Shown here: positions 47,132 through 60,212 of the stretch, one piece after another
Layout of the letters: every line of letters begins with the position of its first letter
Numbering within the stretch: the stretch's first letter is position 1
Assembly: GCA_034769895.1 (NCBI GenBank)
Contig: CM068367.1
Location: 1,313,813,046 to 1,313,877,045 of the forward strand
Origin: Magicicada septendecula
Lineage: Eukaryota; Arthropoda; Insecta; Hemiptera; Cicadidae
Length of the DNA stretch: 64,000 nt
Direction of reading: 5' to 3'
Notes under the pieces: model-generated
The model's database searches: none
What the model was told of the DNA's origin: nothing
What the model saw: the letters and a program-made list of their open reading frames with translations, nothing else
Translations under genes and position numbers: made by a program

Positions 47132-49386
47132 ATCCTGGAGTATGTGTAAACACCTGTTTCAGAAGTCTTGTATGCATTGTGAATCGAAGCTGTTATTATT
47201 TACAAATATTTTTAGTTGAATTAAAGATCACACCAATCGTTTTCTGGGTCTTCCTACATTACGACTAGCTTTTAGATCATAAAAATATGCGGTCTTTGGT
47301 ATTTTGGTATAGAGCAGTAGTTCCCAAAATCGGGTCCGCGGACGCTTTTAAGAAAAATAGAATATAGCTTACTGTAATTTTCTCAGATTTTTATGCTCTA
47401 AAATCTAAATTTTAGAATCTTAAAACAATTAATAGAAGATTCCAGTACTTTGTTCTTTTTCAATCTAATTGTAATTGTAAAAATAATTTCAAACTAATGG
47501 CTTTAATGATGTCTTTAATAAATCATGTCGTGTAGCAGATCTGTTTGTCAGCCGAACTGACAAGAGCGCCGCATCAACGCAGAACTGATCGCGCTGTTTT
47601 AGTCCACGTATAAGCTCTGTATCTTCCTTATGAGTACTGTATCTCGCGTATAAGCTCTGTATCTAAGCATAACGTTTTTCCGTGTAGCTGGATTTAGACA
47701 TGTGTGGCTGGAAAGATACGGCCGAGGTTGGCAAAGTTAAGAAATAAACTTGCCAATGTTTCAATATTAAGTCGAGAATTACTTAATATTAACATTATCA
47801 GACATTAAACCTAATGTTGCAGAACTAATTGTTCAAAAGCAGCTTCATTGTTCATATTAAACTATGTTTGATATAATTAATATTATAATTTTGCAAGTTA
47901 AGAGAATTTTGATTTTAATACATTTTAATTAAAATATAAGAGTGTACTGTATCATATTTACTGTTTGTTTTATTTCATAACTCAGACAGTATATTTTATT
48001 TGTCTCACCACCATACAGTAGAGTAGATACCGCCATATTCTCATAAAATTTAATTTTGTTTTCTAGTTTAAACAAGAAAGTGCATTTCCCTGACGAAAAC
48101 CAACGTGACGGTGTTCCGTGTCTGTTATCTAGTGCGGCGAAAGTAGTGGTAGGCGACTACTGTTTGGAGCAGGTGCGGGATTTCCAGTATCTGGAATGTG
48201 GGGTCTAGACAGAGATGTGGAGAACAAGACGAGTAAATTTAGATCCAACTGTAGGAAAAATATACATTCATAGCAGTAGCGTGGCGTCCATCTAATCACT
48301 ATTGCCGTCAGCAACAGTACTGGAAATAAGAGAAAATAATATTACTTATATCCCAGAATAAATAATTTAGTTATTGAAGAATTTGAAATCCGAACAATAT
48401 TAGTAGGGAAACTTGAAGAAAAACATAGCATTGCTTTCGAACTGCTGGGCACTTGCATCGTCTTGTGTTGCCGGCTCAGACATCAGCAATGTTTTACTGC
48501 GTACGGTCATTGATCTCGTACTAGTTGTCACTGTACAAACTGGCGAGGGGGGACACTCGTCCATCCAATGTGTTGCCGCTGAACAAACCGGCAAAACGCT
48601 CAGTTAGCAGCTGTGTTCGCTTTCGGAACTGACGTGCAGTAGATTCTGGTGTTTTGTTCGTTTAGTCATGTGTTAAAGACAAAGAGACTGTTTGTCTTTA
48701 GTATTTTTAATTCGATTATTTGTGTTCTGATTTATTCTGTGTAAGCATAGCCTAATGAGAGTCAGATTCCGTTGAACTGGGACCCTTTCTTCTCTCAGGA
48801 AAATGCTCTAAAAGAACACTTGGTACAAGAAAAAATTCGAATTAATTTTTAGGTTCAGTTTTAGGTCTATCACAACCGGCAACAGGTGTTATGTACCCAC
48901 CCCGCGCCACTGATTCATAGGTATTTTTTCCGAGTGGCGGGTTGTTTATAATAATTAGGGAGGAAATACGTTGGTACTTGTATTAGGGCATTATTCTCCT
49001 ATTGTGTATGTATCACGACCGCTAGCCTGCCTGAAGAATTTACTCCGTTGACGACGTACCCAATGGGAGAGGTACTACGCCAATACAATGTGTTCATTTT
49101 TCCTGTATCACTGCTACAACCAGCGCTTCCAGAAGCAGGAGAGCTTTGTAGTTGGGTTTTCCAACTGGTAACTCTTATAACTGGTACATTTTTAATGATT
49201 TGTTCATTTATTGTAGACATTTTTACATTTTGTTGTGTTTTTTATCTTTTAATGCCTCTTGCTACATTCACAAATTGCGAATTGATTTTTATTGTTGACT
49301 TAACTTTGCTCATCATATCACTCCAGACCCGTTTTAAGGAGCTTAAAAAACTTTTACTTAAGACTTCATGAATTACTTTTATACAC
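47132..49386. other. No intact gene; weak LINE relic at 48060-48300
   Basis: On the plus strand around 48145-48240 the translation CLEQVRDFQYLECGV, with further K/F-rich residues, resembles the LEQVxHFNYLG block of the LINE at 33384, suggesting a very decayed fragment. A minus-strand stretch from about 49375 to 49000 has two consecutive open segments with protein-like composition, but I recognise no family and found no splice evidence. Confidence 0.35.
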
Positions 49387-49501
49387 TTTCTTCTTGTTGT
49401 TGTCGTCGTCGTCGTCGTCGTCGTCGTTGTTGTTGTTGTTGTTGTTGTTGTTGTTCTTCTTCTTCTTCTTCTTCTTCTTCTTCTTCTTCTTCTTCTTCTT
49501 C
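49387..49501. repeat. Compound trinucleotide tail (TTG/TCG/TTG/TTC)n
   Basis: Runs of GTT, GTC, GTT and CTT units in sequence, directly after the 3' end of the LINE fragment on the minus strand; it reads there as GAA, CAA, GAC and CAA repeats. Confidence 0.9.
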
Positions 49502-49920
49502 ACTACATGCTTGGGCTATAGCCCGTTCCAACTTCATAGAGTCTCTGACCATTTTTTCCAAGGTCTTACATAATCTCTCGTTCCCACTGGCCTATATTCA
49601 AACGCTTGTTTAGGAATACGCGTGTCTACGATGCGTTCCACATGGGACTTCCAATTCTGCCTTTATTCCTTTATTCTCTCCAGAACCGACTGTAACTTCA
49701 GCTCTTCCCTTATGTCGTCGATTCGTAGACGATCTCTCAAACTACATCCCTTAACTCCTCTTAAAAATTTCATTTCCGAGGCCTGTATTTTTGCAATATC
49801 TTTTTGCAGGAGAGCCCATGTTTCACATCCATAAGGAGTCAGCACAGCCACGACCTTACAGAACTTTAGCTGTGTCTCCCTCTGCGTTTTATTCTTCAAT
49901 AGTTGTCTAATTGTTCCACA
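49502..49920 (-). pseudogene. LINE RT C-terminal fragment with microsatellite tail
   Basis: Minus strand: LLKNKTQRETQLKFCKV, TPYGCETWALLQKDIAKIQ, ASEMKFLRGVKGCSLRDRLR, DIREELKLQSVLERIKE, then in the same frame after a TAA RQNWKSHVERI, RIPKQAFEYRPVG and RPWKKWSETL before TGA. It is the post-catalytic part of a LINE RT, same broad lineage as 33201 and 38700 (shared ASEMxFLRGVK). One internal stop; 5'-truncated near 49920. Confidence 0.8.
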
Positions 49921-50214
49921 AGTATAGGGCCTAACTAAATTTATTTAACTTTCTCGCTTTTATACATCTAAGCATTAATTTTACTTTGCCCTGTAGAGTC
50001 ATTTCGTGATTTTGAAGTGTGGTTATGTCCCAGTATCACTGATACAAACATATGGGAATCTTGTCATGTAAAAGCTTCTTCCAAGACTCCCGAGGCGTCA
50101 AATAGAAACATCCCAAATCTACAGTTTTGATTAGTGGTTATACAGTTATAAAATAAAATGTACGCCAGATAAGATTTACGAAATATATTACATTAATTGT
50201 AATATTTTTAAATA
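49921..50214. other. Intergenic, no gene recognised
   Basis: Nothing identified. Confidence 0.5.
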
Positions 50215-50345
50215 TACTTATTTCACTACCGACTCGGAACACAAAGTTTTTACCTATAAAAAACTTTCTGTTTCGAGTCGGTAGTGAAATAATTGTATTT
50301 AGTTAAGTGACGAACACGTCATGGACAACGAAATCCAAGAATATT
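50215..50345. mobile_element. PLE family C terminus, small foldback
   Basis: TATTTCACTACCGACTCGG (50219) and CCGAGTCGGTAGTGAAATA-type sequence (50272-50292) are inverted around AACACAAAGTTTTTACC. The trailing block GTCATGGACAACGAAATCC (50319) recurs as GTCATGGACAACAAAATCC at 61208. No ribozyme core survives. Confidence 0.5.
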
Positions 50346-51518
50346 TTTAAGTCTACAAAATAATTTGTCTTCTGAAATTTTAAGCAAATAAGGGTACCTT
50401 GCTTTATGTATGGAATAGTAGGTCTAAATGAGTTCGGTTGAAAGTTGATTTTCTTTTACTAAAAATACGCAAATCACTAGCCTATTAGTCTCTTAAAGTG
50501 AACATTTAGGTTAAGTTACTTAAAGTTTAAAAATTAACAATAAAATTTAATTTAAAACTTCTAAGTTTTATTTTTTTTTAATTACGAGATTATTAAAGTT
50601 CTAAAACGCTGTGCAAAACTAAACCATTTAACACAATAAAAGACGGTAAAAAAAAATACTATAGTTTTTCTCAGTTCTACAGTTAGTGTCCTGTACTTGG
50701 TAAGTGAAAAACTAGTACAACTTCTGTTTTAGTTACGAAATGCTCTAATTTAAATTATTGGATAGGCTATTATAACATTTAGAAATTACCTGACAAATAT
50801 TATTGCTTCTGATACCTTCTTGTAAAAAATTATGTCCTTTGTTACTATACCTGCAGGAAAACTAACGTACTACCCCAAGAAGATTTTAGTTGACACCAAC
50901 GAATATTCAGAGAACGGTGACCTTTTAGCTGCACTAAAAACAGCACCGTCTAACTTCCTTCATCCATACACATCTTATCTCTTATGCCAGTTCTTCACTT
51001 GCATAATCAACGTCTATATTTATTTTTCAATTTATCTGATTTTTTTTTTAATTTATCAAGCGTTTTACAAACTAAACTTAAATATACTCAGAAGTAACAG
51101 TTTTGGAATAACAGCTGCCAATTCCGAGGAGACGCTTATGCAAAGAATCGTTTTTAATTGTAAATTAAATTAACAAGTCCGTATCAGTAAAACCACATGA
51201 AGATACTGTATCATATCTGGATATTGTAATTTGGATCTGGGTACGTTCCCCTTATAAGAAAACAGAGTGATAATGGAATTGAAAATGTAATGGCTGAAAC
51301 TGGTAGAACAGTCTCCTTTTGTAATTTCACCAATTTCTTTTTTTAAGTATTAATTATTATGAACTACTAGAGAATCGTAATATTAACAAGTTGCCTTCAT
51401 TTCACTTATGGCAGTGACGAAAAGTTTAACAGTTCCGCCAAGGTGACGTACTAGTCAAAGACGCCTGCGATGTGATTTGCCGTTATCGGGAGCTTTTGTA
51501 AAGTTTCATTTCTATAGG
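50346..51518. other. Intergenic, no confident gene
   Basis: An open frame at 50832-51173 contains a protein-like stretch (GKLTYYPKKILVDTNEYSEN) directly after a plausible splice acceptor (CTATACCTGCAG, ending 50857) but degenerates into hydrophobic AT-rich translation. I do not recognise it. Confidence 0.3.
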
Positions 51519-51876
51519 CAGGGACGGCCCCAGCGCTTCTGCCGCCCTGTGCAGTATTTATGAGTGCCGCCCCCTCCCTATTTTAACTCTGACCACATTC
51601 ACGCACACTTGACCTACCCTAAACATACGGCGATTATCTTCAAATGACGACTAGTGATGTTTGCACTCGTCAGTTTACGTTCTCTCGTTCACGAGTTTTC
51701 GACTCTTCGTTAAAGTCTGCTGACTTTATACATAAAGTAATTCTTACTGATCTTACATATTGTGATGAAATTAAGTGAATAATTTTATTTTGTTTCCCTC
51801 AATTTCAAAACTTAACATCCCGGAATCTGCCGCCCTGGGTGGTGGCACGGTTCGCCTCTGCCTGGAGCCGGGCCTG
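51519..51876. mobile_element. hAT-type MITE, 358 bp
   Basis: Ends CAGGGACGGCCCCAGCG and, inverted, CAGGCCCGGCTCCAGGC. Flanked by TCTATAGG (51511-51518) and TCTGTAGG (51877-51884), an 8 bp target duplication with one mismatch. Inner GCCGCCCTG copies are also inverted. Non-coding. Confidence 0.8.
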
Positions 51877-52599
51877 TCTGTAGGCCACAGCAAGTGGTGA
51901 AATATCATAACGCTATGGTATCCTGCAGTACCGGCACCAGGGCCTTACCTAGCCAGAGGTCAGAGGTGGCACCATCCAGCAAAATTGACTAAGCGAAGCA
52001 AAGCTTATGATTACATTACGAAATCGTTTGGCTTTCTTACGAAGTTATTAACTATGGAGAGTGTCGAATTGGAAAATCAAGCGAAAGCCCTTATACAAGT
52101 TTACTCGAACTGCTTTGAGCGAGATATTTGAATTGCTCAATTTAGAAAATACCATACAATTAAGGAAAAATCAAGAAAAAATGGATCGATTAGTATTTTC
52201 TAAGCTGAAGTACTACTATGTTCATTGTAATCACTATTTAGCTAAATATTTGTTGCAATTTGAGAGTTAAAAAAAATAATTATCAACTTTCGAAATTGTG
52301 CATGCCTTTATCAGTGTAAATAATGGATCAAAGGCTGAATTTTGAATTGGAGGGGGGCACCAGTCTGAGAACAGCATAGGGCACCACGCGCTTCTAATCC
52401 ACCCCTGGCCACAGCACAAATATTCATTTTGTTTTCCTTTAAACATGAAGTTTCTAGCCCTTAATAAAAGTGTCTAACTTTAATTAAAGCACCCGAATGT
52501 GTTTTCAAATCCCTAGACGCTGTTAATAAAGTTCATAACTAAATCCTTAAATTCGTAGTGACCGTCACTCAATGAATTTTTCAGTGAAGGGTTTGTGAG
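51877..52599. other. Possible second hAT-derived element (about 51942-52410)
   Basis: CAGGGCCTTACCTAGCCAG near 51941 and AATCCACCCCTGG near 52397 look like diverged hAT termini in opposite orientation (a GTGGCACC/GGTGCCC pair lies inside), but no target duplication is evident. An enclosed 69-codon frame (52061-52270) has no recognised motif. Confidence 0.3.
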
Positions 52600-52641
52600 G
52601 ATCGGTCAATAATATAACACAAATTGTAACTTATTTGTGTC

Positions 52642-52673
52642 GACGTTTCGACATTGTTTACTGTCATCATCAG
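52642..52673 (-). ncRNA. Hammerhead ribozyme-like motif, solitary
   Basis: CTGATGA, extra T, stem II GACA/TGTC with an 8-base loop, GAAAC, GTC. Stem I: GTC before the core pairs with GAC after the cleavage triplet. It marks a PLE terminus of a family not otherwise represented here; no inverted partner found. Confidence 0.72.
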
Positions 52674-52699
52674 GACCTGTGTATGAGTACAAAAGAAAT

Positions 52700-54600
52700 G
52701 TCAAACACAACAGAACAATTATTTGGGTGAACGTGTTTGTGTATGTGAGTGTGTGTGCGTACACGCGTGTGCATACGTATGTGTGTACCATTGTATATGT
52801 GAAGGAGTTGAGATAGTTTGTTTACATCTTCAAATGTTTTCTTTAAGACAACGAGAAAATTATAATATCACAGAACTTAATTTATACACTGTTACAATTT
52901 AAATTGCTATAATGTAATGGTATTTTTAATTAATTATAAAAGCAATAATCAATAATTAGATATTAGATTGGTACAGAAAACGTTTATACATATACCAGTC
53001 AACATATAGCAAGTAAAATATATTATAACTAAAAACAGATTAAGGGATGTTCACCAATGTAATTATTAAAAGTCACCAATTAATTAAAAAAAAGTACATA
53101 ACGTGAAACGAACTTGTCTAACTCCGACAAAACCGTTAAGTTTATAAAGTCGTCATAGCATTTCCTTTCCTGGTGGTTTTGCGCGTTTGGCAAAGTTCTG
53201 TCTTTGATGTTGTGTATTCTTATCTTTTAATGTATAAGTTTACACAGGCTTTATCGTAGACCACTGACACAAGGAAGGCTGCTGATAAAATTCTTACAAT
53301 GTTGCGCTTCTTTAAAGGACCTTAAACTATTCAAAGGTTTCGCTGCTCGTGTTCCTTTTCTGCGTGTTGTAGACTGTCTGTTCGCTGCTATTCAACAAGA
53401 GTACGCGCTCAAAAATCTGTTGTGTTAACAGCACAGACCACGACTCGACACAACGCAGTGGCTGTGTTAACAACAGATCGTGCCCTATCAGCCCGGAATA
53501 ATGACTCCGGCCATAAATTTTTATCTTGTAGTTACGTTTCTTAGTTAAACAAAATATTTATCACATCAAGGAAAACGTTTGGAAAATTCCCTCCGTTTAC
53601 CAAGCAAAATCTTGTGTAGGTATTTTGCCGAGGCAAATATTGACAGCTGACAAAGAGATGTGCAGTGGTCAAATCCTTATTGCTCCCCTACACTGTTTGC
53701 GCATCCAAGCTGCCGCGACTTACCAAAATCCCTGTAACTAGCGTATCCAGTTATGGCCTTGACATGTCTTAACGCCCTTCAACGAGATTTATATCAGTTT
53801 TATGTTATTTGTTTAACACGGTCGTACCAGAAAGTAAATAAATAAAATAATATTGAATTAATTAAACAATTATCAACTTAAATTTAGATAAAAAATATCT
53901 TACGGAGGACGAGGATATTTCTTAGAGTCAGATACTCCATTAATGTACAGAATCTAACATAGTCAAAATTTTGTATTTATAAAAAAAAAATGGTATTTTA
54001 GTAGTTGGTAGTCTTTTTTTTTACTTCCATATTTTAATAACTTGATACTTCCCCAGTACATGGTTTTATCATGCTATTTATGTTTCTATCGTTCTGATTT
54101 TTAATTCTTTCGACGTTGTCGAAAATAAGCTGAAGGACACCAGCAATAAGGTTGACGTGTGTTTTTTATAAAACTACCTGTTAATCGTTTTTGACTGTTG
54201 ATAAACGTTATTAGAATTAATGGAACTAAATTGGATAAATGTAAGGGAAAGGCTGAGGTATGAGTCCTATATTTGTTCGATAATTTATTGAAGGAAAAAG
54301 TGAGATGTATAAGAATGAACTGAAGTAGATCACAATACATTATCCGTAATTGAGACAGGCCTACTAAATGCGATATTAAATTTCAGATACATTAAGTGAC
54401 TGAAGAAAATAAATAGGCCTACGTAACATAACATCCTAAAATTAGGCTACTGAACGAAAAACTAAAACAATGTACAATATAGATTACAGAATATATAAAA
54501 GGTTAAAATTAATTTCCTATGTTTTATCAAACTGTGTCGGTGTTAAATTATGTGTGGTGTTTTTTGTGTGTTTTAACTAGTTGACGACCCCTTTTGGGTG
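52700..54600. other. Intergenic, no gene recognised
   Basis: Apart from the possible PLE-D scrap CCTATCAGCCCGGAATAA at 53487, nothing is identified. Confidence 0.45.
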
Positions 54601-54627
54601 AATTTGATGTTTTTATAGTATTGAAAC

Positions 54628-54659
54628 CTGATGATGCGAATTTATTCTCGAAACGCGTC
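54628..54659 (+). ncRNA. Hammerhead ribozyme-like motif, solitary
   Basis: CTGATGA, extra T, stem II GCGAAT/ATTCTC (one mismatch), GAAAC, GC, GTC. Stem III strand ACGCGT and the downstream AAGTCACAAGACGG echo the 6690 motif (ATAGTCACACAACGG), so it belongs to the same PLE family. Confidence 0.75.
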
Positions 54660-54720
54660 GCTTTAGAAAAAAAAACCAAATAAGTCACAAGACGGAAGTT
54701 AATACAGGTAATTGCCTAAT

Positions 54721-55639
54721 ATTAATTCTAAATAAACATAGGAAGTGTTCATAGACTAAAATACATTTTTTCGTCAGAAAAAATAAATCTCATATAAAGA
54801 CTTAAGGCAAAAGTCGCAGATGAATAAGGTCAGAACTCAAAATAGATTATGAAACTGAATAAATTGAGTGTTTTTGTTACGGTATTTCGGAAGGCCAATA
54901 CTGCACGGTAATCGTATTACGGTATTTCGGAATAATTTAGAAGTGCAGAGAAGTAAGTTATAGCCTAACATAAGCATTTTTCATTTTCACTTAAATCTAC
55001 TCGTAAGTAATAATAAAGATTTATAAAATATGAAGGCTAGTGTAAAACCTTTGTTTGAAAACTCTGCCTCCTGCAAAAGTTAGGACTGTAGCTTGGAGAG
55101 GAAAGAGAAGGGCTGGCTGGTGATAGCAGAAATGTGATGTGGAGGAGAAAGAGGATGGTTAAGACAGTTTAGCCAGAAAGAAAAATAAATCTGAAGTTCT
55201 CGAATTATAGAGTATAAGAAACATATAAAACTAATGGTCACACTTTGAGTTATGTAATCTGTTTTTTAATGGTTTGGGGGGAAATTCCGGGGAAATCGAA
55301 AAAGTATTCTTCAATGTCATGCAGATGACGATGGAAGATAGATCGAAAACTGATGAAGGACAAAAATTCCTGTTTGTAACAACGCCTTAAGCTGCTTTTA
55401 AATAGGAAAAGAAGACAAACTGAATCAAGGAGAATATTAAGCCCTGATTCCATAACATAAAATGTTCGTTTTCCTACAGTTACAACTATCGTAATCATAT
55501 TTTCCCTACAGCTGATAGTAAACAGTGGTGTTATTATAAAATTATATAGCTTACAAATATTATGCAAGTAAAAAATTAATATAAAATAATATTTAAAAAG
55601 TTAATTCAGATGGCAGTGCAATTGACGTAAAGTTTCGGT
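54721..55639. other. Intergenic, no gene recognised
   Basis: A short direct repeat ATTACGGTATTTCGGAA at about 54912-54930 echoes TTACGGTATTTCGGAAGG at 54877. Otherwise nothing. Confidence 0.5.
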
Positions 55640-55800
55640 ACGTGGTGCTATCTAGTACGAACATTTTGAACTTCCAGGACGCACAGCTGTTTTAAGCTTG
55701 CTACTTCCTCTTTGTGGCATTTATCGATGACGCAAATGCCCGTGATTGTCGTACTCGCCATTTTGGGAAGTTCGTTGTGAAAGCTAAGGGATAAATTTTT
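55640..55800 (+). promoter_or_regulatory. Candidate housekeeping-type promoter
   Basis: Less AT-rich than its flanks. It contains TTATCGATGACG (DRE-like TATCGAT, 55721), GATGACGCAAATG (CRE/C-EBP-like) and CTCGCCATTTTGGG (YY1-type GCCATNTTG, 55755-55768), sites typical of transcription start regions. The following sequence is long, T-rich and non-coding on the plus strand, compatible with a first intron. No coding exon could be attached. Inference. Confidence 0.3.
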
Positions 55801-58667
55801 GTCAAAAAGGTCTGTAAAACAATAGTTAGTGTTATTAGAAATGTGACTGTTTTGTTGAATAACGTATACTTTATTTTAAAAGTGATAAAAATTAGGTATT
55901 TATTAGATATTTAAGTTAAAGTGAGTTAATTATGTGAGTTACAATGACGTTTCATATTGTTTTGTTTTCCAGTTCTATAATACGTCCTTGGTATTTTAGT
56001 AAACTACGAGTTTGAATGAAATTTGTGATGTTTGTAGTAGATGTCTCGTAAAAGTCAGTGACATCGAATTATCAGTTGGTGTTATATTGTGTATGCATTG
56101 TATGAATACCGTTAGTCTTACTGTGTTAATATTAATCGGAGCTAGAGCTTTGTCAGGGTTGACAAAGTTCATATCCTCGTTATCAAATTTCTGATATTTC
56201 ACAGTACAAGTGTGTGTATTGTTGTGTCATGTGACACAGTTATGTATTACCCTTGTGTTTATTCGTGTACATAAATTTATGGGATATCGTATTATTGTTT
56301 TACGTAAAAAGGTAGGTAACAATTCTTGATCAGGGGTGAAAGGAGTACATAACGGCCCTGAAACTTAATAATTTGTATTAAAATAATTGAGTGAAATTTA
56401 CTGGTTCTCGCTGTATTGAAATTTAACTTATCGTTTATATCCATATTGTGTAATCAAATGATTTATGTTTTTTTTATTTGTATTACTTCACCAGTTCACT
56501 TTGTGTAAATATACATTTCGTTGTTTTCAGTTTTCATGTAGAATTCGTTTCTTAAAATATTCAGTTTACATTCTCATAGTTTTCTATGCAGTTTTTAGAT
56601 TCTTTGTTGTTTACAATTTATTGTTTCACCATCTGTACCTAACCACGTTTCTGGTAGAAGCCAAAGATATTGTTAAGATTGCTAGAACATTTTGTCGGCT
56701 GTGGAATTGCCAAATACATTTTACGCATTACAAACTGTATGTCTTAAGTGTGCACTATGCAGTTTATACATTGTGTTAAACTCTATCAGAAACGTTTTAT
56801 TTTATACATGTGCATAAAGTATGCCCCTTGTAAAATTAATTATGGTATTGATTTATACCTGTACTGAGTTGACAGTTTCAGGAAAAGTACAGTACTGTAT
56901 GAAAATTGTTTCCTTTCAAGGGGCTCACAACATAGCAGTTGTATAGTAGGGAGCATATAAGAGGGGTATGAAGTGGTAGGCTGCAGGTGTTGACAGCTTC
57001 TTCTGTTTCAAGCAGAAATTAATAAATATGTTATTAGACCATATTTGTTGTGCCATGTTATGTTGGTTAATAATGTTTAGACAAAATTCATTTAGAATTT
57101 ATGGTTAACCAGAATTTATGGTTAATAATAATGAAATTTGTGGACAAAATCAAGTCTTCAGAGTCTATGATTAGTTTGTACTGTTCTATGTACAGTTTTA
57201 TCGAGTCAAGGTGTTTGTTAGCAGTTGCAGTGAGGTTAGTAATTACATATTACAACATTTGTAGTGGCAGTAACAAGCTGGTAGAGATTATCCAATGTTT
57301 CCATGTCCTGTTAATATTGTTCTTTTGTATTCCTGTTTAGTATGTATCTAATTTCCAATTAATATAGCCCGCTTTGATAATAATGTTTGATAACAGAGTA
57401 AAACAATAGAAGAAATATTACGTGTTTAATTAATTAATTTTTAAACTAAATGGGTGAGTATGTTAGTCTCACATAAATTTGTCCATACATCTGTGTGGCA
57501 TAAGTTGCTTGACAATAATTTATCATCAAATGCAGTGTACGTATACAAATATTATTAAACATTCTATTTTATATATATTTTAAAATGAAGTTTAACTAAA
57601 AGAACATTGTGTAGCATTTTGTTCATTTTTCCATGTTATGCTTTTTTTTTATCTGTCTGTCCCTTGTTGTTGTCAAGGATGTTTACTTTGTTGTGAAAGA
57701 ATTCATTGTCAGAATGTGTTTACAAAAACAGTAGTAGTGATTGTTAAGTACCACTATCTATTTCACTGTGACTGGCTGATTGTTTTATCAAATGTCTCTT
57801 TGTAATTGTAATAGTTTAAACAAATTGTAAAAGTGTGAGTTTGTGAGTGCATGTAATTCCGTAGGCCAAATTTATTAATTTTTCACAGTGTTTTGTAAGT
57901 ATGCTATTGTCAAAATGATTTTATTGTCTCTTAATACTAACTACAGTATTTTTTTTATTTCTGTGTATATTTACAATCATGTGTAATTTTTACATAGGTT
58001 GTTACACTTAAGCAGACATTATTGAATGGATTTGTATAATTAACACATGAGAACTCTTGAACATTTTGAAGCTACAGTGACTTATAAAACCATGTTGTAC
58101 CACACAATTAAAAAAATTTCTTATTTTAATTCCACTTTTTCATTCTGCTTTGTGTTGTGATAATATAGCCTATTCCTTTTGATATTTGATATTCAAATAC
58201 ACAGAAAGAAGTGATTATTACAAATGTTTTTCTAGATATTGTACTATTATACTTTATACGTCTCCCATAGTGCTAAATATTAATTAAAATGGTGTTGATT
58301 CCTATAATACACCAAATGCGTGTTATTGGCAAAATTGGTATTATTGATCATTTAAGTATTACTATTGTATTGTAAATTGTGTTTTCAAGAAACAAATACA
58401 GTATGTTTATCTGTCAGGAATGAATTGCCACATCCAACCTCTGCGACTTTAATATTTTTTTTTATATAGACTAATTTTGAGAAGATAAATCAAGTTTAGT
58501 CATCATTTGAACCTGTAACAGTACTAATCTTGGTATATATTTTAATGATATTTTTATTACCCTGAATACATCTTATAATTTACCATGGCTTATGTGTGTA
58601 TCCTAAAATAATGAGAAAATGTAAATGTAAATCTTTGGACTTCAGCCTGAACTGAATTGATGATTGA
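55801..58667. other. T-rich non-coding sequence, no gene recognised
   Basis: Uniform T over A bias on the plus strand and no transposon remnant that I can recognise, in contrast to the rest of the window. Open frames at 56465-56779 and 57101-57340 translate to Phe/Tyr/Leu-rich sequence expected by chance. An intron or lncRNA on the plus strand would explain it. Confidence 0.4.
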
Positions 58668-58754
58668 ATAGATCCATCATTCAAGACGCATTTTTTTTTT
58701 GTCAGCCAAATGTAAACATTACGATGTTGATTAGATCCATCATTCAAGACGCAT

Positions 58755-58800
<46 letters not shown>

Positions 58801-58811
58801 TCAACCAAATG
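58668..58811. repeat. Tandem duplication with a T44 tract
   Basis: TAGATCCATCATTCAAGACGC, a T-run, GTCARCCAAATGTA is present twice (58668-58712 and 58732-58811). The T-run is about 10 in the first and 44 in the second (58756-58799). Confidence 0.85.
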
Positions 58812-60212
58812 TATTTAACACTAAGAAACTGTATTCCACATGTACAGAAGTTAGTTCAGTAATCCATCTTTTGTCGCTTTGGACACAGTTTTCAAACCTT
58901 ATTATATCATAGTGCTAGGATTTGTTTTTTTTAAGTTACATTGAATTTAACCTGTGATTAAAGGGTTTACCACGTTGCATTTTTTCAAAATTCTTTAATT
59001 TTTATGTAATTTTGTTCTCCATGTTTTTCTAAACGTGTGTGTAATTCGATGCAATTTAGAATAATTCCTTGTGATTTTTTTTTTTGTAAGGAATATCACA
59101 TAACACAAAAACAGATTTGTAAGTCTGTTTTGAGTATTGTGTACACACAGATTACGTTATTTGTATAAAATTTAGTTATGCAGTAATCATTTTTGAAAAA
59201 TTTATAAGAATAATGAATGTGTGAAAAAAGTAAATATGTACTACATGGCTCCGTTAACATAGAATCTGGAGAGGGGAAGCGTAGCAGCACTGCCACTGCC
59301 AGTTGCGTGTGGGTTCAGTACGTTCCCCTACGCTGCTTGACGTTTGTACAGTCAAAGTAAAACTACTCATACACGACTAGATAATTTACTCGTGCAAAAA
59401 TTAAAGTTAGAGCATTATAATACTTAAACTGTACGCATATGGTGTCAAAATTGTTATTCTACACCGTTTCAAAAATTATTAAATTACTTTGACCATAAAC
59501 ATAAACAATATGAGCAATAAACTCCACAATTTCAATTAGGTATTGACCTGTAAAGCATAACTAGTTGTGTCTCTGTTGTTGATCAACATAAATGGATTAT
59601 TGTTACTTCAGTTTGGAGCTTAATATGTCAATAAGGCTATTCAATCTTTAATTTTTTTTGTACTCTTCATACATGTATAAATTTATGTTACTTTTGCTCA
59701 TGATTTTTTCGAATTACAACATGAATCGTTAGCTGGTAGAGAAAGGTTTTGCTATTACAAATAGTAGTTCTATGAACGAGTGAAATTATGTGGAACAAGT
59801 GAATTTAATTTCTATTCAGTTAGCAAGTTTCTAACATGATATTGTGTGTACCACGTTATAAACAGACTTGGGAAAGATCATAATAATTGTTAATTGATCA
59901 AAGTTAAAGTTACTGTCCAAACAAACTAACTAAGTTAAAGTTACAAAAACTAACTGATTAAAGTTAAAAACAAAATTAACTGATTAAAATTTAAACCATT
60001 TTTGGTTTGCTTTTTTGTTTTATTTTTATTGAGTAAAGTACTTAGATTTTTGAAATAATTAAAATCGGATTAAAATATGTAATTAATGAGTCTATAGAGA
60101 ACTTTAATTATTCTTTAAAGTTATCACTGTATTATTCTATTTAGTATTTAATTTACAAGTAAGTGTTCCATAGTAGGAAATAATGAATTACCTGTCCCTG
60201 ATACTTCAGCAC
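58812..60212. other. Intergenic, no gene recognised
   Basis: Contains a loose tandem of TTAAAGTTA/AACTGATTAAA-like units at about 59885-59995. Confidence 0.45.

Noticed and set aside
49368-49613. Frame with Arg/Cys/Ser (or Glu/Gln) runs
   Set aside because: Translation of the trinucleotide tail of a LINE.
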